64,000 nucleotides of DNA from JAJPKK01 sp963807015. Its GTDB lineage: Bacteria; Pseudomonadota; Alphaproteobacteria; Rhizobiales; Xanthobacteraceae. Positions 8,343 to 16,973 of the stretch are shown here, in pieces. Location: NCBI GenBank assembly GCA_963807015.1, contig CAWEAS010000002.1:428570-492569 (forward strand), read 5' to 3'. The position numbers and the translations under genes were made by a program. The notes beneath the pieces were generated by a model. That model ran no database searches. It saw only the letters and a program-made list of their open reading frames with translations, and had not been told where the DNA came from. Numbering within the stretch: position 1 is the first letter of the stretch; each line of letters starts with the position of its first letter.

Positions 8343-9938
8343 CTACACGCCGTCCGCGCCGCCGTCGGCACGGGGATCGTGGGCACCTTCCAGCATGCCG
8401 GACGGGTGCAAAATCACGGCGCCGGCATGGCCCATGATGTCGGAATGCCGCTCCGGGATTACGTCGACGTCGTGTCCGGCCGAGAGCAGGCGATCGGTCA
8501 GGTTGCCGTCGAACCCCTCCTCCATCCGCAGGTTGGTGACGGCCGAGCCCCAGGTCCGGCCGAGCAGCCAGCGCGGTCGATCAATCGCTTCATCGAGCGG
8601 CTGGCGATAGAGCACGTGACGGGTGAACAGCGCTGCCTGGGTCTGCGGCTGGCCGTCCCCGCCCATGGTGCCGTAGGCCATGACACGCCCATCGCGCAGC
8701 ACGGCCAAGGCAGGGTTGAGAGTGTGAAAGGGCCGGCGACCGGGTGCCAGCGCGTTGAGGTCGCCGCGATGGAGCGAGAAGCTCGCGCCGCGGTTCTGCA
8801 TCAGAATGCCGGTTGCCGGGAGGACGCACCCGGAGCCGAACTCCCAATAGATCGATTGGATGTAAGAGACCGCGATACCGGCAGCGTCCGCGGCGCCCAT
8901 CCAGATCGTGTCGCCGCCGCCTTTGGTCGGGGGCCATTTCGCCGCCTTGCGGCGGTCGATCTTCATGACCTCGCCGTCGAGAAATGCGGCGTCAAGGAGT
9001 GGCTCGAGAGGGCGCGGCAACCGCTCGGGATCAGTGATCACGCGGTCGCGGATGCGAAAGGCGCGCTTGGTCGCCTCGACGAGGCCATGGATATGGTCAA
9101 ACCCCTCCGCCTCGCGGACGCGGAGCCGAGCGAACAGCGCGAGCACCATCAGCGAAGCAAGCCCCTGGGTCGGAGCCGGCGTGTTGTAGAGCGTGCCGGT
9201 ATCGATCGCGACGCTCAGCGGGTCCGCGACCGTAGCGACGAGGCGCGCGAGGTCGGCCCGGGTGACGGGACTGCCGATCCGTTCGAGGTCGGCGGCAATC
9301 TCGCGGCCGATGTCGCCGCGATAGAAGTCGTCGAACCCCGCATGGGCAAGCTGTTCGAGCGTGCCGGCAAGCGCCGTCTGGCGCAGGAGCGTACCCATCT
9401 CAGGCGGCTTGCCGTCGACAAGGAAGGCCGCCGCGAACCCCGGCACGTCCTTGAGCTCGGCGAGTTTTTCGCGCGTGAGCCGCGCCTGGCTCCGGGTGAC
9501 CCGATAGCCGTCGCGCGCGTGCCGGATCGCAGCCTCAAGGAGTGACGCCAGCGGCAGGCGACCACCTTCCGCGCGTGCCGCCTCGAGCGCCAAAATCCAG
9601 GCTGCGACGGCGCCGGGCACGGTCAACGCGGCAAGCGGTCCGCGCTCGGGAATCTGGTCGTGACCGTGTTCGCGGTAGAAGTCGAAGCTGGCCTGGGCGC
9701 CGGCGCGGCCCGCACCCATCAGCGCCCGAATGCGGCCCGAGCTCTGGCGGATGAGCCAGAAGCCGTCGCCGCCGATATGATTCATGTGCGGATAGACTGC
9801 GGCGATCGTGGCGGCCATGGCGAGCATGGCCTCGATCGCATTCCCGCCCTCGGCGAGGACAGCACGTCCGGCTTCGACCGCCGCGGCGTGGGGCGCCGCG
9901 ATGACGCCGCCACGGTGACCCGCACTGTGCAAATCCAT
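8343..9938 (-). CDS. Gamma-glutamyltransferase family protein
   Basis: A 531-residue N-terminal-nucleophile hydrolase-like protein. The large-subunit region shows AAPHAAAVEAGRAVLAEGGNAIEA and HMNHIGGDGFWLI; the small-subunit region shows GSGCVLPATGILMQNRGASFS and MAYGTMGGDGQPQTQAA. The predicted nucleophile is the Thr of GGGDTIWMGAADA near residue 343. Classical enzymes have Thr-Thr-His here, so this one keeps the nucleophile but not the usual following residues. No signal peptide is visible, so it may be cytoplasmic. The ATG at 9938 lies 5 bp after the stop of the M3 peptidase gene, implying translational coupling; the pair could act in peptide or gamma-glutamyl compound turnover. Confidence 0.87.
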   Translation of the reverse strand: MDLHSAGHRGGVIAAPHAAAVEAGRAVLAEGGNAIEAMLAMAATIAAVYPHMNHIGGDGFWLIRQSSGRIRALMGAGRAGAQASFDFYREHGHDQIPERGPLAALTVPGAVAAWILALEAARAEGGRLPLASLLEAAIRHARDGYRVTRSQARLTREKLAELKDVPGFAAAFLVDGKPPEMGTLLRQTALAGTLEQLAHAGFDDFYRGDIGREIAADLERIGSPVTRADLARLVATVADPLSVAIDTGTLYNTPAPTQGLASLMVLALFARLRVREAEGFDHIHGLVEATKRAFRIRDRVITDPERLPRPLEPLLDAAFLDGEVMKIDRRKAAKWPPTKGGGDTIWMGAADAAGIAVSYIQSIYWEFGSGCVLPATGILMQNRGASFSLHRGDLNALAPGRRPFHTLNPALAVLRDGRVMAYGTMGGDGQPQTQAALFTRHVLYRQPLDEAIDRPRWLLGRTWGSAVTNLRMEEGFDGNLTDRLLSAGHDVDVIPERHSDIMGHAGAVILHPSGMLEGAHDPRADGGADGV

Positions 9939-9943
9939 CCCGG

Positions 9944-12034
9944 TCAGCCCACCACCGTCTCGACGAGCCCGCGTTTGCGCAGCAGCGCGTCCGCGGTCGG
10001 CAGGCGGCCGCGAAATGCCGTGTAGGCCGCAGCGGGTTCGCGGGAGTTGCCGGCCGCCATGATGTGGTCGCGCAGCCGCGCGGCGGTCGCCGGGTCGAAC
10101 ACGTCGCCGATTTCCCGGAAGGCTTCGAAGGCGTCGGCGTCGAGGACCTCCGACCACATGTAGCTGTAATAGCCCGCCGCATAACCGCCGCCGGCGAACA
10201 CGTGGAGGAAATGCGGCGAGCGGTGGCGCATCCCGATTTCCTCAGGCATGCCGATTTTCTTCAGGGTCTCGGCCTCGAATGCGGACGGATCGAGATTATC
10301 CGCCGACGGCAGCAGGTGGTATTCGAGATCGACCAGCGCGGAAGCGACGTATTCGACGGTGGCAAAGCCCTGGCCGAACGTCCGCGCCGCGATCAGCCGG
10401 CGCAGCAGATGTTCCGGCATCGGTTCACCAGTCCGATAATGTCGGCCGAAGCCACGAAGCACCTCGGGCTGCTCGAGCCAATGCTCGTAGAGCTGGGAGG
10501 GCAGCTCGACGAAATCGGTGGCGACGCTGGTGCCCGAAATGAACGGGTAGGTCACGTCCGACAACAGCCCGTGGAGCCCATGGCCGAATTCATGGAAGAG
10601 GGTGCGGGCATCGTCGAAGGAGAGAAGCGTCGGCTCCCCTTCGCCGCCTTTGGCGAAGTTCATGACGTTGACAACGAGCGGCCGGATATCCTCGTCGAAT
10701 TTCTCCTGGTCGCGCAGCGTGGTCATCCAGGCGCCGCTCCGCTTTGACGATCGGGCAAAATAATCGCCGAAGAACAGGCCTTGGAAACGGCCGCCGGGGC
10801 CGGAGACCTCCCAGACCCGGACGTCCGGGTGCCAGACGGGAACGTCGTGAACTTCCCGGAACGACAGGCCGAACAGGCGGCGGGCCGTGTCGAATGCTGC
10901 CGCGATCATGTTGTCGAGCCCGAGGTAGGGGGCAATCTCGGCGGCATCGATGTCGCAGCGCGCCTTGCGCAGTTTCTCGGCGTAATAGCGCCAGTCCCAG
11001 GGCGCGAGGGCGAAGTTGCCGCCCTCCTCGCGGACGAGGTCCTGCAGCGCATCGCGATCGGCGAGCGCACGCTTGCGCGCCGGTTCCCAGACGCGGTCGA
11101 GAAGGTCCGCGACCGCTTCCGGGTTTTTCGACATGGCATCGTCGAGCCGATGATGGGCAAAGCTCGATGAGCCGAGCAATTTCGCCCGCTCGGCCCGCAG
11201 CGCCACGGTTTCGGCGATGATGGCCTTGTTGTCGGTCGCGCCCCCGCCGTCGCCGCGGGCAATCCAGGCCGTATAGGCCTTTTCCCGAAGATCGCGGCGC
11301 GAGGAGGATTGCAGGAACGGCTCGACGCTCGAGCGGGCGAGCGTGATCGCGTGCTTGTCGGCGAGACCGCGCTCTTCGGCGGCCGCTCTTGCGGCCACGC
11401 GGGCGGGCTCGCTCAAGCCGGCAAGGTCTTCTTCGCTCTCGAGGACGAGCGCATAGGATTGCTCGTCAGCAAGCACGTTCTGGCTGAAGGTCGTGCCCAG
11501 AAGCGCCAGCCGCTCGCTGATCTCGGCCATGCGGCGCTTCGCCTCGGCGGAGAGCCCGGCGCCGGCGCGACGGAATCGCGCCTCATAGCGTTCGAGGACG
11601 CGGGCCTGCTCGGGGTCGAGGCCGAGCGCGCCGCGGCGATCCCACAGCGTCTTGATTCGCCCGTAAAGGTCCGCGTTGAGCTCGATGCGGCTGCGATGGG
11701 CGGCGAGGCGCGGCGACATTTCGCGCTCGATCGCCCGGATGGCATCGTTGGTGTGGGCCGAGGCAAGGGCGTGGAAGATGTCCGACACCCGGTTGAGGCT
11801 GCGCCCGCTTCGCTCCAGCGCGGCGATCGTGTTTTCGAAACTCGGAGGCGCCGATGCCGTGGCGATGGCCTCGACCTCGGCAAGATTCTCCGCCATGGCG
11901 CGGTCGAACGCCGGGCGGAAATGCTCCGGCCTGATCGCTTCAAACGGCGGGGTGTCGTAGGGGGGCACCCACGGCTGGAGGAGAGGATTCGAGAGCGAAT
12001 CAGTGCCGCCTAATCCGGCAAATGGGGAGTTCAT
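9944..12034 (-). CDS. M3-family zinc oligopeptidase (PrlC/Dcp-like)
   Basis: A 696-residue thimet oligopeptidase-family enzyme, the usual length for oligopeptidase A and dipeptidyl carboxypeptidase. The zinc motif HEFGH (TLFHEFGHGLHGLL) lies near residue 480, and the third ligand region (VELPSQLYEHWL) follows. The N-terminal PPFEAIRPEHFRPAF is typical of OpdA/Dcp. No signal peptide is present, so it should degrade short peptides in the cytoplasm. It is the first gene of a two-gene unit with the GGT-like protein. Confidence 0.93.
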   Translation of the reverse strand: MNSPFAGLGGTDSLSNPLLQPWVPPYDTPPFEAIRPEHFRPAFDRAMAENLAEVEAIATASAPPSFENTIAALERSGRSLNRVSDIFHALASAHTNDAIRAIEREMSPRLAAHRSRIELNADLYGRIKTLWDRRGALGLDPEQARVLERYEARFRRAGAGLSAEAKRRMAEISERLALLGTTFSQNVLADEQSYALVLESEEDLAGLSEPARVAARAAAEERGLADKHAITLARSSVEPFLQSSSRRDLREKAYTAWIARGDGGGATDNKAIIAETVALRAERAKLLGSSSFAHHRLDDAMSKNPEAVADLLDRVWEPARKRALADRDALQDLVREEGGNFALAPWDWRYYAEKLRKARCDIDAAEIAPYLGLDNMIAAAFDTARRLFGLSFREVHDVPVWHPDVRVWEVSGPGGRFQGLFFGDYFARSSKRSGAWMTTLRDQEKFDEDIRPLVVNVMNFAKGGEGEPTLLSFDDARTLFHEFGHGLHGLLSDVTYPFISGTSVATDFVELPSQLYEHWLEQPEVLRGFGRHYRTGEPMPEHLLRRLIAARTFGQGFATVEYVASALVDLEYHLLPSADNLDPSAFEAETLKKIGMPEEIGMRHRSPHFLHVFAGGGYAAGYYSYMWSEVLDADAFEAFREIGDVFDPATAARLRDHIMAAGNSREPAAAYTAFRGRLPTADALLRKRGLVETVVG

Positions 12035-12167
12035 CAGCTAATCCGTCCTTGCCAATAGCGTTCTGATGGAAGACCTCTGGTCACTAATTACCTGATCTCA
12101 GATACTGCCCGGCTTGATCCTGCAACTTATTTCGTAGACATTCCCCGCGAAAACTAGGACCCACTTC

Positions 12168-12425
12168 ATGTCGCAGACTTCTTCAACCGCACCGCGCCGC
12201 ATTGTCTGGGAGAGCGTGATCACGGTGCTGAGCGCGGCCGTTCTGATCAGCGCCGAGGTGTTTGGCGCCGCATTCGCGGGCGGCTGGGCGCTCGCAAGCC
12301 TCATCGGCCTCGGCGACTACGGCATCTACACCTTGCAGGTGATGTTCTTTCTGCTCGGCGTTGCCGTGATGATCGGCTTCGTGCGCAACGCGATGCGAGT
12401 CGAGCCGTTCACCGCGCGCCGATGA
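12168..12425 (+). CDS. Small two-helix membrane protein, unknown function
   Basis: An 85-residue protein with two clear hydrophobic segments (about residues 17-45 and 50-72: VITVLSAAVLISAEVFGAAF and IYTLQVMFFLLGVAVMIGFV) separated by a short polar turn, and a basic C terminus. The family is not recognised. It is divergent from the M3 peptidase gene (133 bp apart). Base composition matches its neighbours, and both the hydrophobic pattern and codon use look genuine. Confidence 0.65.
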   Translation: MSQTSSTAPRRIVWESVITVLSAAVLISAEVFGAAFAGGWALASLIGLGDYGIYTLQVMFFLLGVAVMIGFVRNAMRVEPFTARR

Positions 12426-12987
12426 TCGCTTTCTTAAGCGACGCTTAAACAACGCGGGAACGATTTTCGATTTTTTTTGTTCTTGGGGCTACGGAGCGCG
12501 GCAAAAAAACTTGCGTGCTCCGCGCAAATAACATATCTGACCAATGCCCAATTTCGCACGTGCCTGTGGCCGTGTGTCGATCGGTGGGCATCCGGACAAG
12601 AGGCCGGACAGCCGCCCGGAGTGAGATCCAGATGTGCGCGAGGTAGTCGCAATCATCCGGGTTGTTTGAGCTCCGAACACTTGATCGGCAGCCGGAGGCG
12701 AAACCGGCGCACCTCGTTCTCCACGAGGGACGCGGCTTAAAGCAACGACGGAGCGGGCTTTTTTGGTCTCTGCCGGTTCTCCACCAACCGGCTCGGGCTA
12801 CCGAAGAGGCTTGTTCATCATTGCCGCGCGTGCGGATCGGGGACCTCCCCGGATCCAATCCAAGGCAGCATTTGCGGATCGAGAGATCTCTCGTCGGCGC
12901 GTCCCCATCGCGCGTCGGTGAGTCCTCGAAAATTCGCATCTCATGCGGAGCGGCTTGCCGCTCCTCTGGCCTATTGGGGAGAGCGCT
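12426..12987 (+). promoter_or_regulatory. Structured leader upstream of ornithine decarboxylase (candidate speF-type RNA)
   Basis: A 562-bp gap with no credible gene but many hairpins. Two separate stems display the same loop core GTTCTCCAC exactly 60 nt apart: CCTCG/CGAGG at 12712-12728 and CCGGTT/AACCGG at 12773-12791. Further elements are a CGGGG/CCCCG hairpin near 12850, a 14-bp perfect palindrome at 12880-12893 and a GGAGCGGC/GCCGCTCC hairpin at 12947-12964 ending 11 nt before the ribosome-binding site. Alphaproteobacterial ornithine decarboxylase genes are known to carry a long conserved leader, the speF motif. The position and size fit, but I cannot match the consensus from sequence alone. 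The UCUCC loops could pair with the GGAGA of the odc ribosome-binding site. Confidence 0.5.
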
Positions 12988-14118
12988 ATGACCGAGCGCA
13001 TCCAAAAGTTCCTGCGCAACCGCAAGGACGACGGGCCCTGCCTCGTCGTCGATCTCGAGATCGTGCGCGAAAATTATCGGGCCTTCGCTCACGCGCTGCC
13101 CGACACGCGGGTGTTCTATGCCGTGAAGGCGAACCCCTCGCCGGAGGTGCTGAGCCTGCTGGCCGGCCTCGGCTCCTGCTTCGACACCGCCTCGATCGCC
13201 GAGATCGAGATGGTGCTCGCGGCCGGCGCGATGCCCGATCGCATCTCGTATGGCAATACCATCAAGAAGGAACGCGACATCGCGCGCGCCTTCGCGATGG
13301 GGGTGCGGCTGTTCGCGGTCGACTGCAAGGCGGAGGTCGAGAAGATCGCGCGCGCGGCGCCGGGCGCGCGGGTGTTCTGCCGCTTCCTGTTCGACTGCAG
13401 CGGCGCCGAATGGCCGCTGTCGCGCAAGTTCGGCTGCGATGTCGCCATGGCCGTCGACGTGCTCGAGCATGCCCATCGCCTGGGCCTTGAGGCTCATGGC
13501 GTGTCGTTCCACGTCGGCTCGCAGCAGCCGCGGACCCAGGCCTGGGATCAGGCGCTGAAGTCGGCGGCGGCGATCTTCCGCGCCTGCGCCGAACGCGGCA
13601 TTTCGCTCGCCATGGTCAATCTGGGCGGCGGCTTCCCGACCCGGTACCTCAAGGACGTACCGACGGTGCAGGCCTATGGCCGATCGATCTTCCGGGCGTT
13701 GCGCAAGCACTTCGGCAACGCCATCCCGGAGACCATCATCGAGCCGGGCCGCGGCATGGTCGGCAGCGCCGGCATCATCGAGGCGGAAGTCGTGCTCGTG
13801 TCGCGCAAGAGCGAGAGCGAAAAGGTGCGCTGGGTTTACCTCGACATCGGCAAGTTCGGCGGTCTCGCCGAAACCATGGAGGAGTCGATCCGCTATCCGA
13901 TTCGCACGCCGCGCGACGGCAGCGAGATGGGACCATGCGTGCTCGCCGGGCCGACCTGCGACTCCATGGACGTCATGTACGAGAAGACGCCCTACGAGCT
14001 GCCGGTCAGCCTGGAGATCGGCGACAAGGTGCTGATCGAGGGCACCGGCGCCTATACGACGACCTACGCGTCGGTCGCTTTCAACGGCTTCGCACCGCTG
14101 AAGGCCTACCACATCTGA
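12988..14118 (+). CDS. odc: Ornithine decarboxylase (fold type III, PLP-dependent; possibly lysine/ornithine)
   Basis: A 376-residue alanine-racemase-fold decarboxylase. The PLP lysine lies in YAVKANP (K47). Other landmarks are the stacking-His region VSFHVGSQ, the glycine loop NLGGGFP, the phosphate-binding EPGRGMVG and the catalytic Cys in GPTCDSMD. It makes putrescine from ornithine; some relatives also accept lysine. The start at 12988 follows a strong GGGGAGAG site. Downstream come a GNAT protein and homospermidine synthase, the standard Rhizobiales layout, so putrescine probably feeds homospermidine synthesis. Translation may be controlled by the structured leader upstream. Confidence 0.93.
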   Translation: MTERIQKFLRNRKDDGPCLVVDLEIVRENYRAFAHALPDTRVFYAVKANPSPEVLSLLAGLGSCFDTASIAEIEMVLAAGAMPDRISYGNTIKKERDIARAFAMGVRLFAVDCKAEVEKIARAAPGARVFCRFLFDCSGAEWPLSRKFGCDVAMAVDVLEHAHRLGLEAHGVSFHVGSQQPRTQAWDQALKSAAAIFRACAERGISLAMVNLGGGFPTRYLKDVPTVQAYGRSIFRALRKHFGNAIPETIIEPGRGMVGSAGIIEAEVVLVSRKSESEKVRWVYLDIGKFGGLAETMEESIRYPIRTPRDGSEMGPCVLAGPTCDSMDVMYEKTPYELPVSLEIGDKVLIEGTGAYTTTYASVAFNGFAPLKAYHI

Positions 14119-14172
14119 GGTCCCGGCCTGCCGACGCCCGACCGGGTGATCGCGGCAGCCGACAGCAAAGCT

Positions 14173-14214
14173 GATGCTCATGGAGCATCTCAGTAGCCGG
14201 CACTGCCGGCTACT
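14173..14214 (+). repeat. Two tandem hairpins between odc and the GNAT gene
   Basis: The first hairpin (14173-14189) has arms GATGCTC/GAGCATC with loop ATG. The second (14192-14214) is an inverted repeat with 11-nt arms AGTAGCCGGCA/TGCCGGCTACT around one base. There is no T-tract, so simple intrinsic termination is unlikely. They could set mRNA processing or stability between odc and the downstream genes. Confidence 0.6.
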
Positions 14215-14278
14215 CGTTCAAAAATCCAGCTCGATTCCAGCCAACGCTTCGCCTCGGCGGAGCACGGGAAGATTGGCC

Positions 14279-14860
14279 ATGGTTACGATTCGTCACGAAC
14301 AAGCGACCGACATCGCCGCGCGCGAAGCGCTCCTCGACAAGGCCTTCGGCGAGAGCCGGTTCGCGAAATCCTCCGAGCGCCTGCGCCGCGGACGATTGCC
14401 CGCGGACGACCTGTCGTTTGTGGCGACCAAGAACGGCCGCTTCATCGGTACCGTGCGGCTGTGGCACATTTCGGCGGGTCCGGACCGACCCGCGCTCCTG
14501 CTCGGACCGCTGGCCGTCGATCCCGCGCATCGCAACTGCGGTCTCGGCGCCGGCTTGATGGCGCACGCCATTGGCGATGCCAGGCTGCTCGGCCACCGCG
14601 AGATCCTGCTGGTCGGCGATCCCGCGTATTACGATCGATTCGGGTTTTCGGCGGAATCGACCGGCGGGCTGTCGATGCCGGGACCGTTCGAGCGCCACCG
14701 CCTCCTCAGCCTCGCTCTCGTGCCGGGTCTCGACGCGGCACCCGCCGGATTGATCAGCGCGACCGGCCTGGCGGCTCCGCGGCTCGCAGCGCCCACAGAT
14801 GGCGCGGCGCAGCGGCGCGCAAAGGCGCGGAAGGTCACCACCCTGTCACACGCCGCTTGA
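14279..14860 (+). CDS. GNAT-family N-acetyltransferase of the polyamine cluster
   Basis: A 193-residue GNAT protein. Motif A, the acetyl-CoA pyrophosphate loop, is seen in LLLGPLAVDPAHRNCGLGAGLMAHAI, with HREILLVGDPAYYDRFGF further on. The C-terminal 40 residues are Ala/Arg-rich and may be a disordered tail. The ATG at 14279 (MVTIRHEQATDIAAREAL) was chosen because the earlier in-frame region lies in the intercistronic hairpins. Its place between odc and hss suggests it acts on polyamines or a related amine, but the substrate is unknown. Confidence 0.87.
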   Translation: MVTIRHEQATDIAAREALLDKAFGESRFAKSSERLRRGRLPADDLSFVATKNGRFIGTVRLWHISAGPDRPALLLGPLAVDPAHRNCGLGAGLMAHAIGDARLLGHREILLVGDPAYYDRFGFSAESTGGLSMPGPFERHRLLSLALVPGLDAAPAGLISATGLAAPRLAAPTDGAAQRRAKARKVTTLSHAA

Positions 14861-14959
14861 TTTAAGAGGGCATCTATCGTTTTCACGTCGCGGATCTCGC
14901 GGCCGGACGTGGGTTGTTGTTTCCCGGGGTTCCGCTTCCCGCATTTGGAGTGACTGGTG

Positions 14960-16393
14960 ATGACCGAGACGCTCGTTCACGGCCGTATCGATGGCCCCAT
15001 TGTGATGATCGGCTTCGGCTCGATCGGCAAGGGCATGCTGCCACTGATCGAGCGCCATTTCACTTATGACAAGTCGCGCTTCGTGGTCGTCGATCCCGAC
15101 GACACCGACCGCGAGATTCTCGATGCGCGCGGCATCCGCTTCATTCATCAGGGGGTGACGCGGGAGAACTATCGCGAGATCCTGACCCCGCTGCTCACGG
15201 CCGGCGGCGGTCGCGGCTTTTGCGTAAACGTGTCAATCGAGACTTCCTCGGTCGCCATCATGGAACTCGTCCGCGAAATCGGGGCGTTCTACATCGACAC
15301 CGTCACCGAGCCGTGGCCGGGCTTTTATTTCGATCCCAAGCTCGATACCGCGGCACGTTCGAACTATGCATTGCGCGAGACGCTGCTTGAAGCGCGCCGC
15401 CGCAACCCGACCGGGATCACCGCGATATCGTGCTGCGGCGCCAATCCGGGAATGGTGTCGTGGTTCGTCAAGCAGGCGCTGATGGATATCGCCCGCGACG
15501 TCGGCGCGACGGTGCCGGCGCCGGGGAGCCGCGAGGATTGGGGGCGGCTTGCCATGACTCTCGGCGTCAAGGGCATCCACGTTGCCGAACGCGACACCCA
15601 GCGTGCGCGCAACCCCAAGCCCGTGGACGTGTTCGTCAACACTTGGTCGGTCGAGGGCTTCGTGTCCGAGGGGCTGCAGCCCGCAGAACTCGGCTGGGGC
15701 ACCCATGAGACCTGGATCCCGGAAAACGGGCGCCGCCACGGCAAAGGCTGCCAGGCCGCGATCTACCTCTTGCAGCCCGGCGCCAACACGCGCGTGCGCT
15801 CATGGACGCCGACGCCGCAGGCTCAATACGGCTTCCTCGTCACCCACAACGAATCGATCTCGATTGCGGATTATTTCACGGTGCGCGATGGCGAGCGCGT
15901 GATCTATCGGCCGACCTGCCACTACGCCTACCATCCATGCAACGACGCGGTGCTGTCGCTCCACGAGATGTTCGGCCGCGCCGGCGTGGCGCAGGATGCC
16001 CACCATATCCTCCGCGAGGACGAGATCGTCGACGGCGTCGACGAGCTTGGGGTGCTCATCTACGGCCATACCCGCAATGCGTATTGGTACGGCTCGCAGC
16101 TTTCGATCGAGGAAGCCCGCAAGCTTGCGCCCTACCAGAACGCGACCGCCCTGCAGGTGACGTCGGCAGTGCTCGCCGGCATGGTCTGGGCGCTGGAGAA
16201 CCCGGAGCGCGGCATCGTCGAAGCCGACGAGATGGATTACGCCCGGTGCCTCGAAATCCAGCGGCCCTATCTTGGCCCGGTCATCGGGACCTATACGGAC
16301 TGGACGCCGCTCTCTGGACGACCGGGGCTGTTCCCGGAAAACATCGACACGTCCGATCCGTGGCAGTTCCGCAATGTGCTGGTGTCGTGGTGA
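14960..16393 (+). CDS. hss: Homospermidine synthase
   Basis: A 477-residue NAD-dependent enzyme of the saccharopine dehydrogenase-like fold. The Rossmann motif is IVMIGFGSIGKGMLPLIERH near the N terminus; family stretches include SCCGANPGMVSWFVKQAL, the DVFVNTWSVEGF region, THETWIPENGRRHG and YGHTRNAYWYGSQLS. It condenses two putrescines (or putrescine and spermidine) to homospermidine, the characteristic polyamine of many Rhizobiales. Start: ATG 14960 with GGAG nine bases upstream; a GTG at 14957 is also possible. It ends 18 bp before the convergent lipoprotein gene. Confidence 0.95.
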   Translation: MTETLVHGRIDGPIVMIGFGSIGKGMLPLIERHFTYDKSRFVVVDPDDTDREILDARGIRFIHQGVTRENYREILTPLLTAGGGRGFCVNVSIETSSVAIMELVREIGAFYIDTVTEPWPGFYFDPKLDTAARSNYALRETLLEARRRNPTGITAISCCGANPGMVSWFVKQALMDIARDVGATVPAPGSREDWGRLAMTLGVKGIHVAERDTQRARNPKPVDVFVNTWSVEGFVSEGLQPAELGWGTHETWIPENGRRHGKGCQAAIYLLQPGANTRVRSWTPTPQAQYGFLVTHNESISIADYFTVRDGERVIYRPTCHYAYHPCNDAVLSLHEMFGRAGVAQDAHHILREDEIVDGVDELGVLIYGHTRNAYWYGSQLSIEEARKLAPYQNATALQVTSAVLAGMVWALENPERGIVEADEMDYARCLEIQRPYLGPVIGTYTDWTPLSGRPGLFPENIDTSDPWQFRNVLVSW

Positions 16394-16411
16394 CGGAGCA
16401 GCTGTTGCGCG

Positions 16412-16768
16412 TTACCGCAACGGCGAGAGTTCGGGTCTCGGATGCGCGTTGATCACGTCATCGCTGCAGCGCTTTTCGCCGGCGGTCTGGCGTAGGATGC
16501 GAACGTCCGCCTCCGCCTCCTGCAATTCCGGCTGATAGATGATCGTGTTGACGACGCTCGAATCGGCGCGTGCCATCAGGCCGCGCAACTCCGCCGCCTT
16601 GGATTCGGAAGTCACCAACCGTTTCCTGATGTCCTCGCAACGGAGGTATTGATACTTGCCTGGCTGCACGAACGGATCGCCTAAGGAATTGGACATGCTC
16701 GAGCAGCCGCCGAGGACCGCCGGCAAGGCGGCCGCCACAATCATCGTAGCACCGAGCGTTGACTTCAT
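16412..16768 (-). CDS. Small lipoprotein, unknown function
   Basis: A 118-residue protein with a lipoprotein signal: hydrophobic ATMIVAAALPAVLGGC with the lipobox LGGC near residue 22, predicting a lipid-modified Cys and an envelope location. The mature part is charged and helical (CEDIRKRLVTSESKAAELRGLM, ELQEAEADVRIL), possibly a short coiled coil, with two further cysteines. The ATG at 16768 was preferred to an in-frame codon 12 residues upstream because it gives a normal signal sequence. The family is not recognised. It is divergent from gshA. Confidence 0.75.
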   Translation of the reverse strand: MKSTLGATMIVAAALPAVLGGCSSMSNSLGDPFVQPGKYQYLRCEDIRKRLVTSESKAAELRGLMARADSSVVNTIIYQPELQEAEADVRILRQTAGEKRCSDDVINAHPRPELSPLR

Positions 16769-16973
16769 CGGCTCCCCGGCCGCGCGGCCCGTCGGCCCAC
16801 GCATGCCTCTGGCCGAACAAGCAAATCCTCGAACTGCATGTTATCCAGCAATTCGTACGAAATCATGCCGCGTCAAGGGGCTCGACTTCCCTGTGGGCCA
16901 CCTTGACCGCAATTGCGCTTTTATTAACTGGGTGTAAGGTCGCGCCCTCTTTTTCCGGGGCGCTCACAACTGC

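Noticed and set aside
8292..9545. 417-codon plus-strand frame opposite the GGT-like gene
   Set aside because: No domain; the opposite strand encodes a clear enzyme.
12445..14181. 578-codon minus-strand frame opposite odc and its leader
   Set aside because: Shadow of odc; composition and lack of motifs argue against coding.
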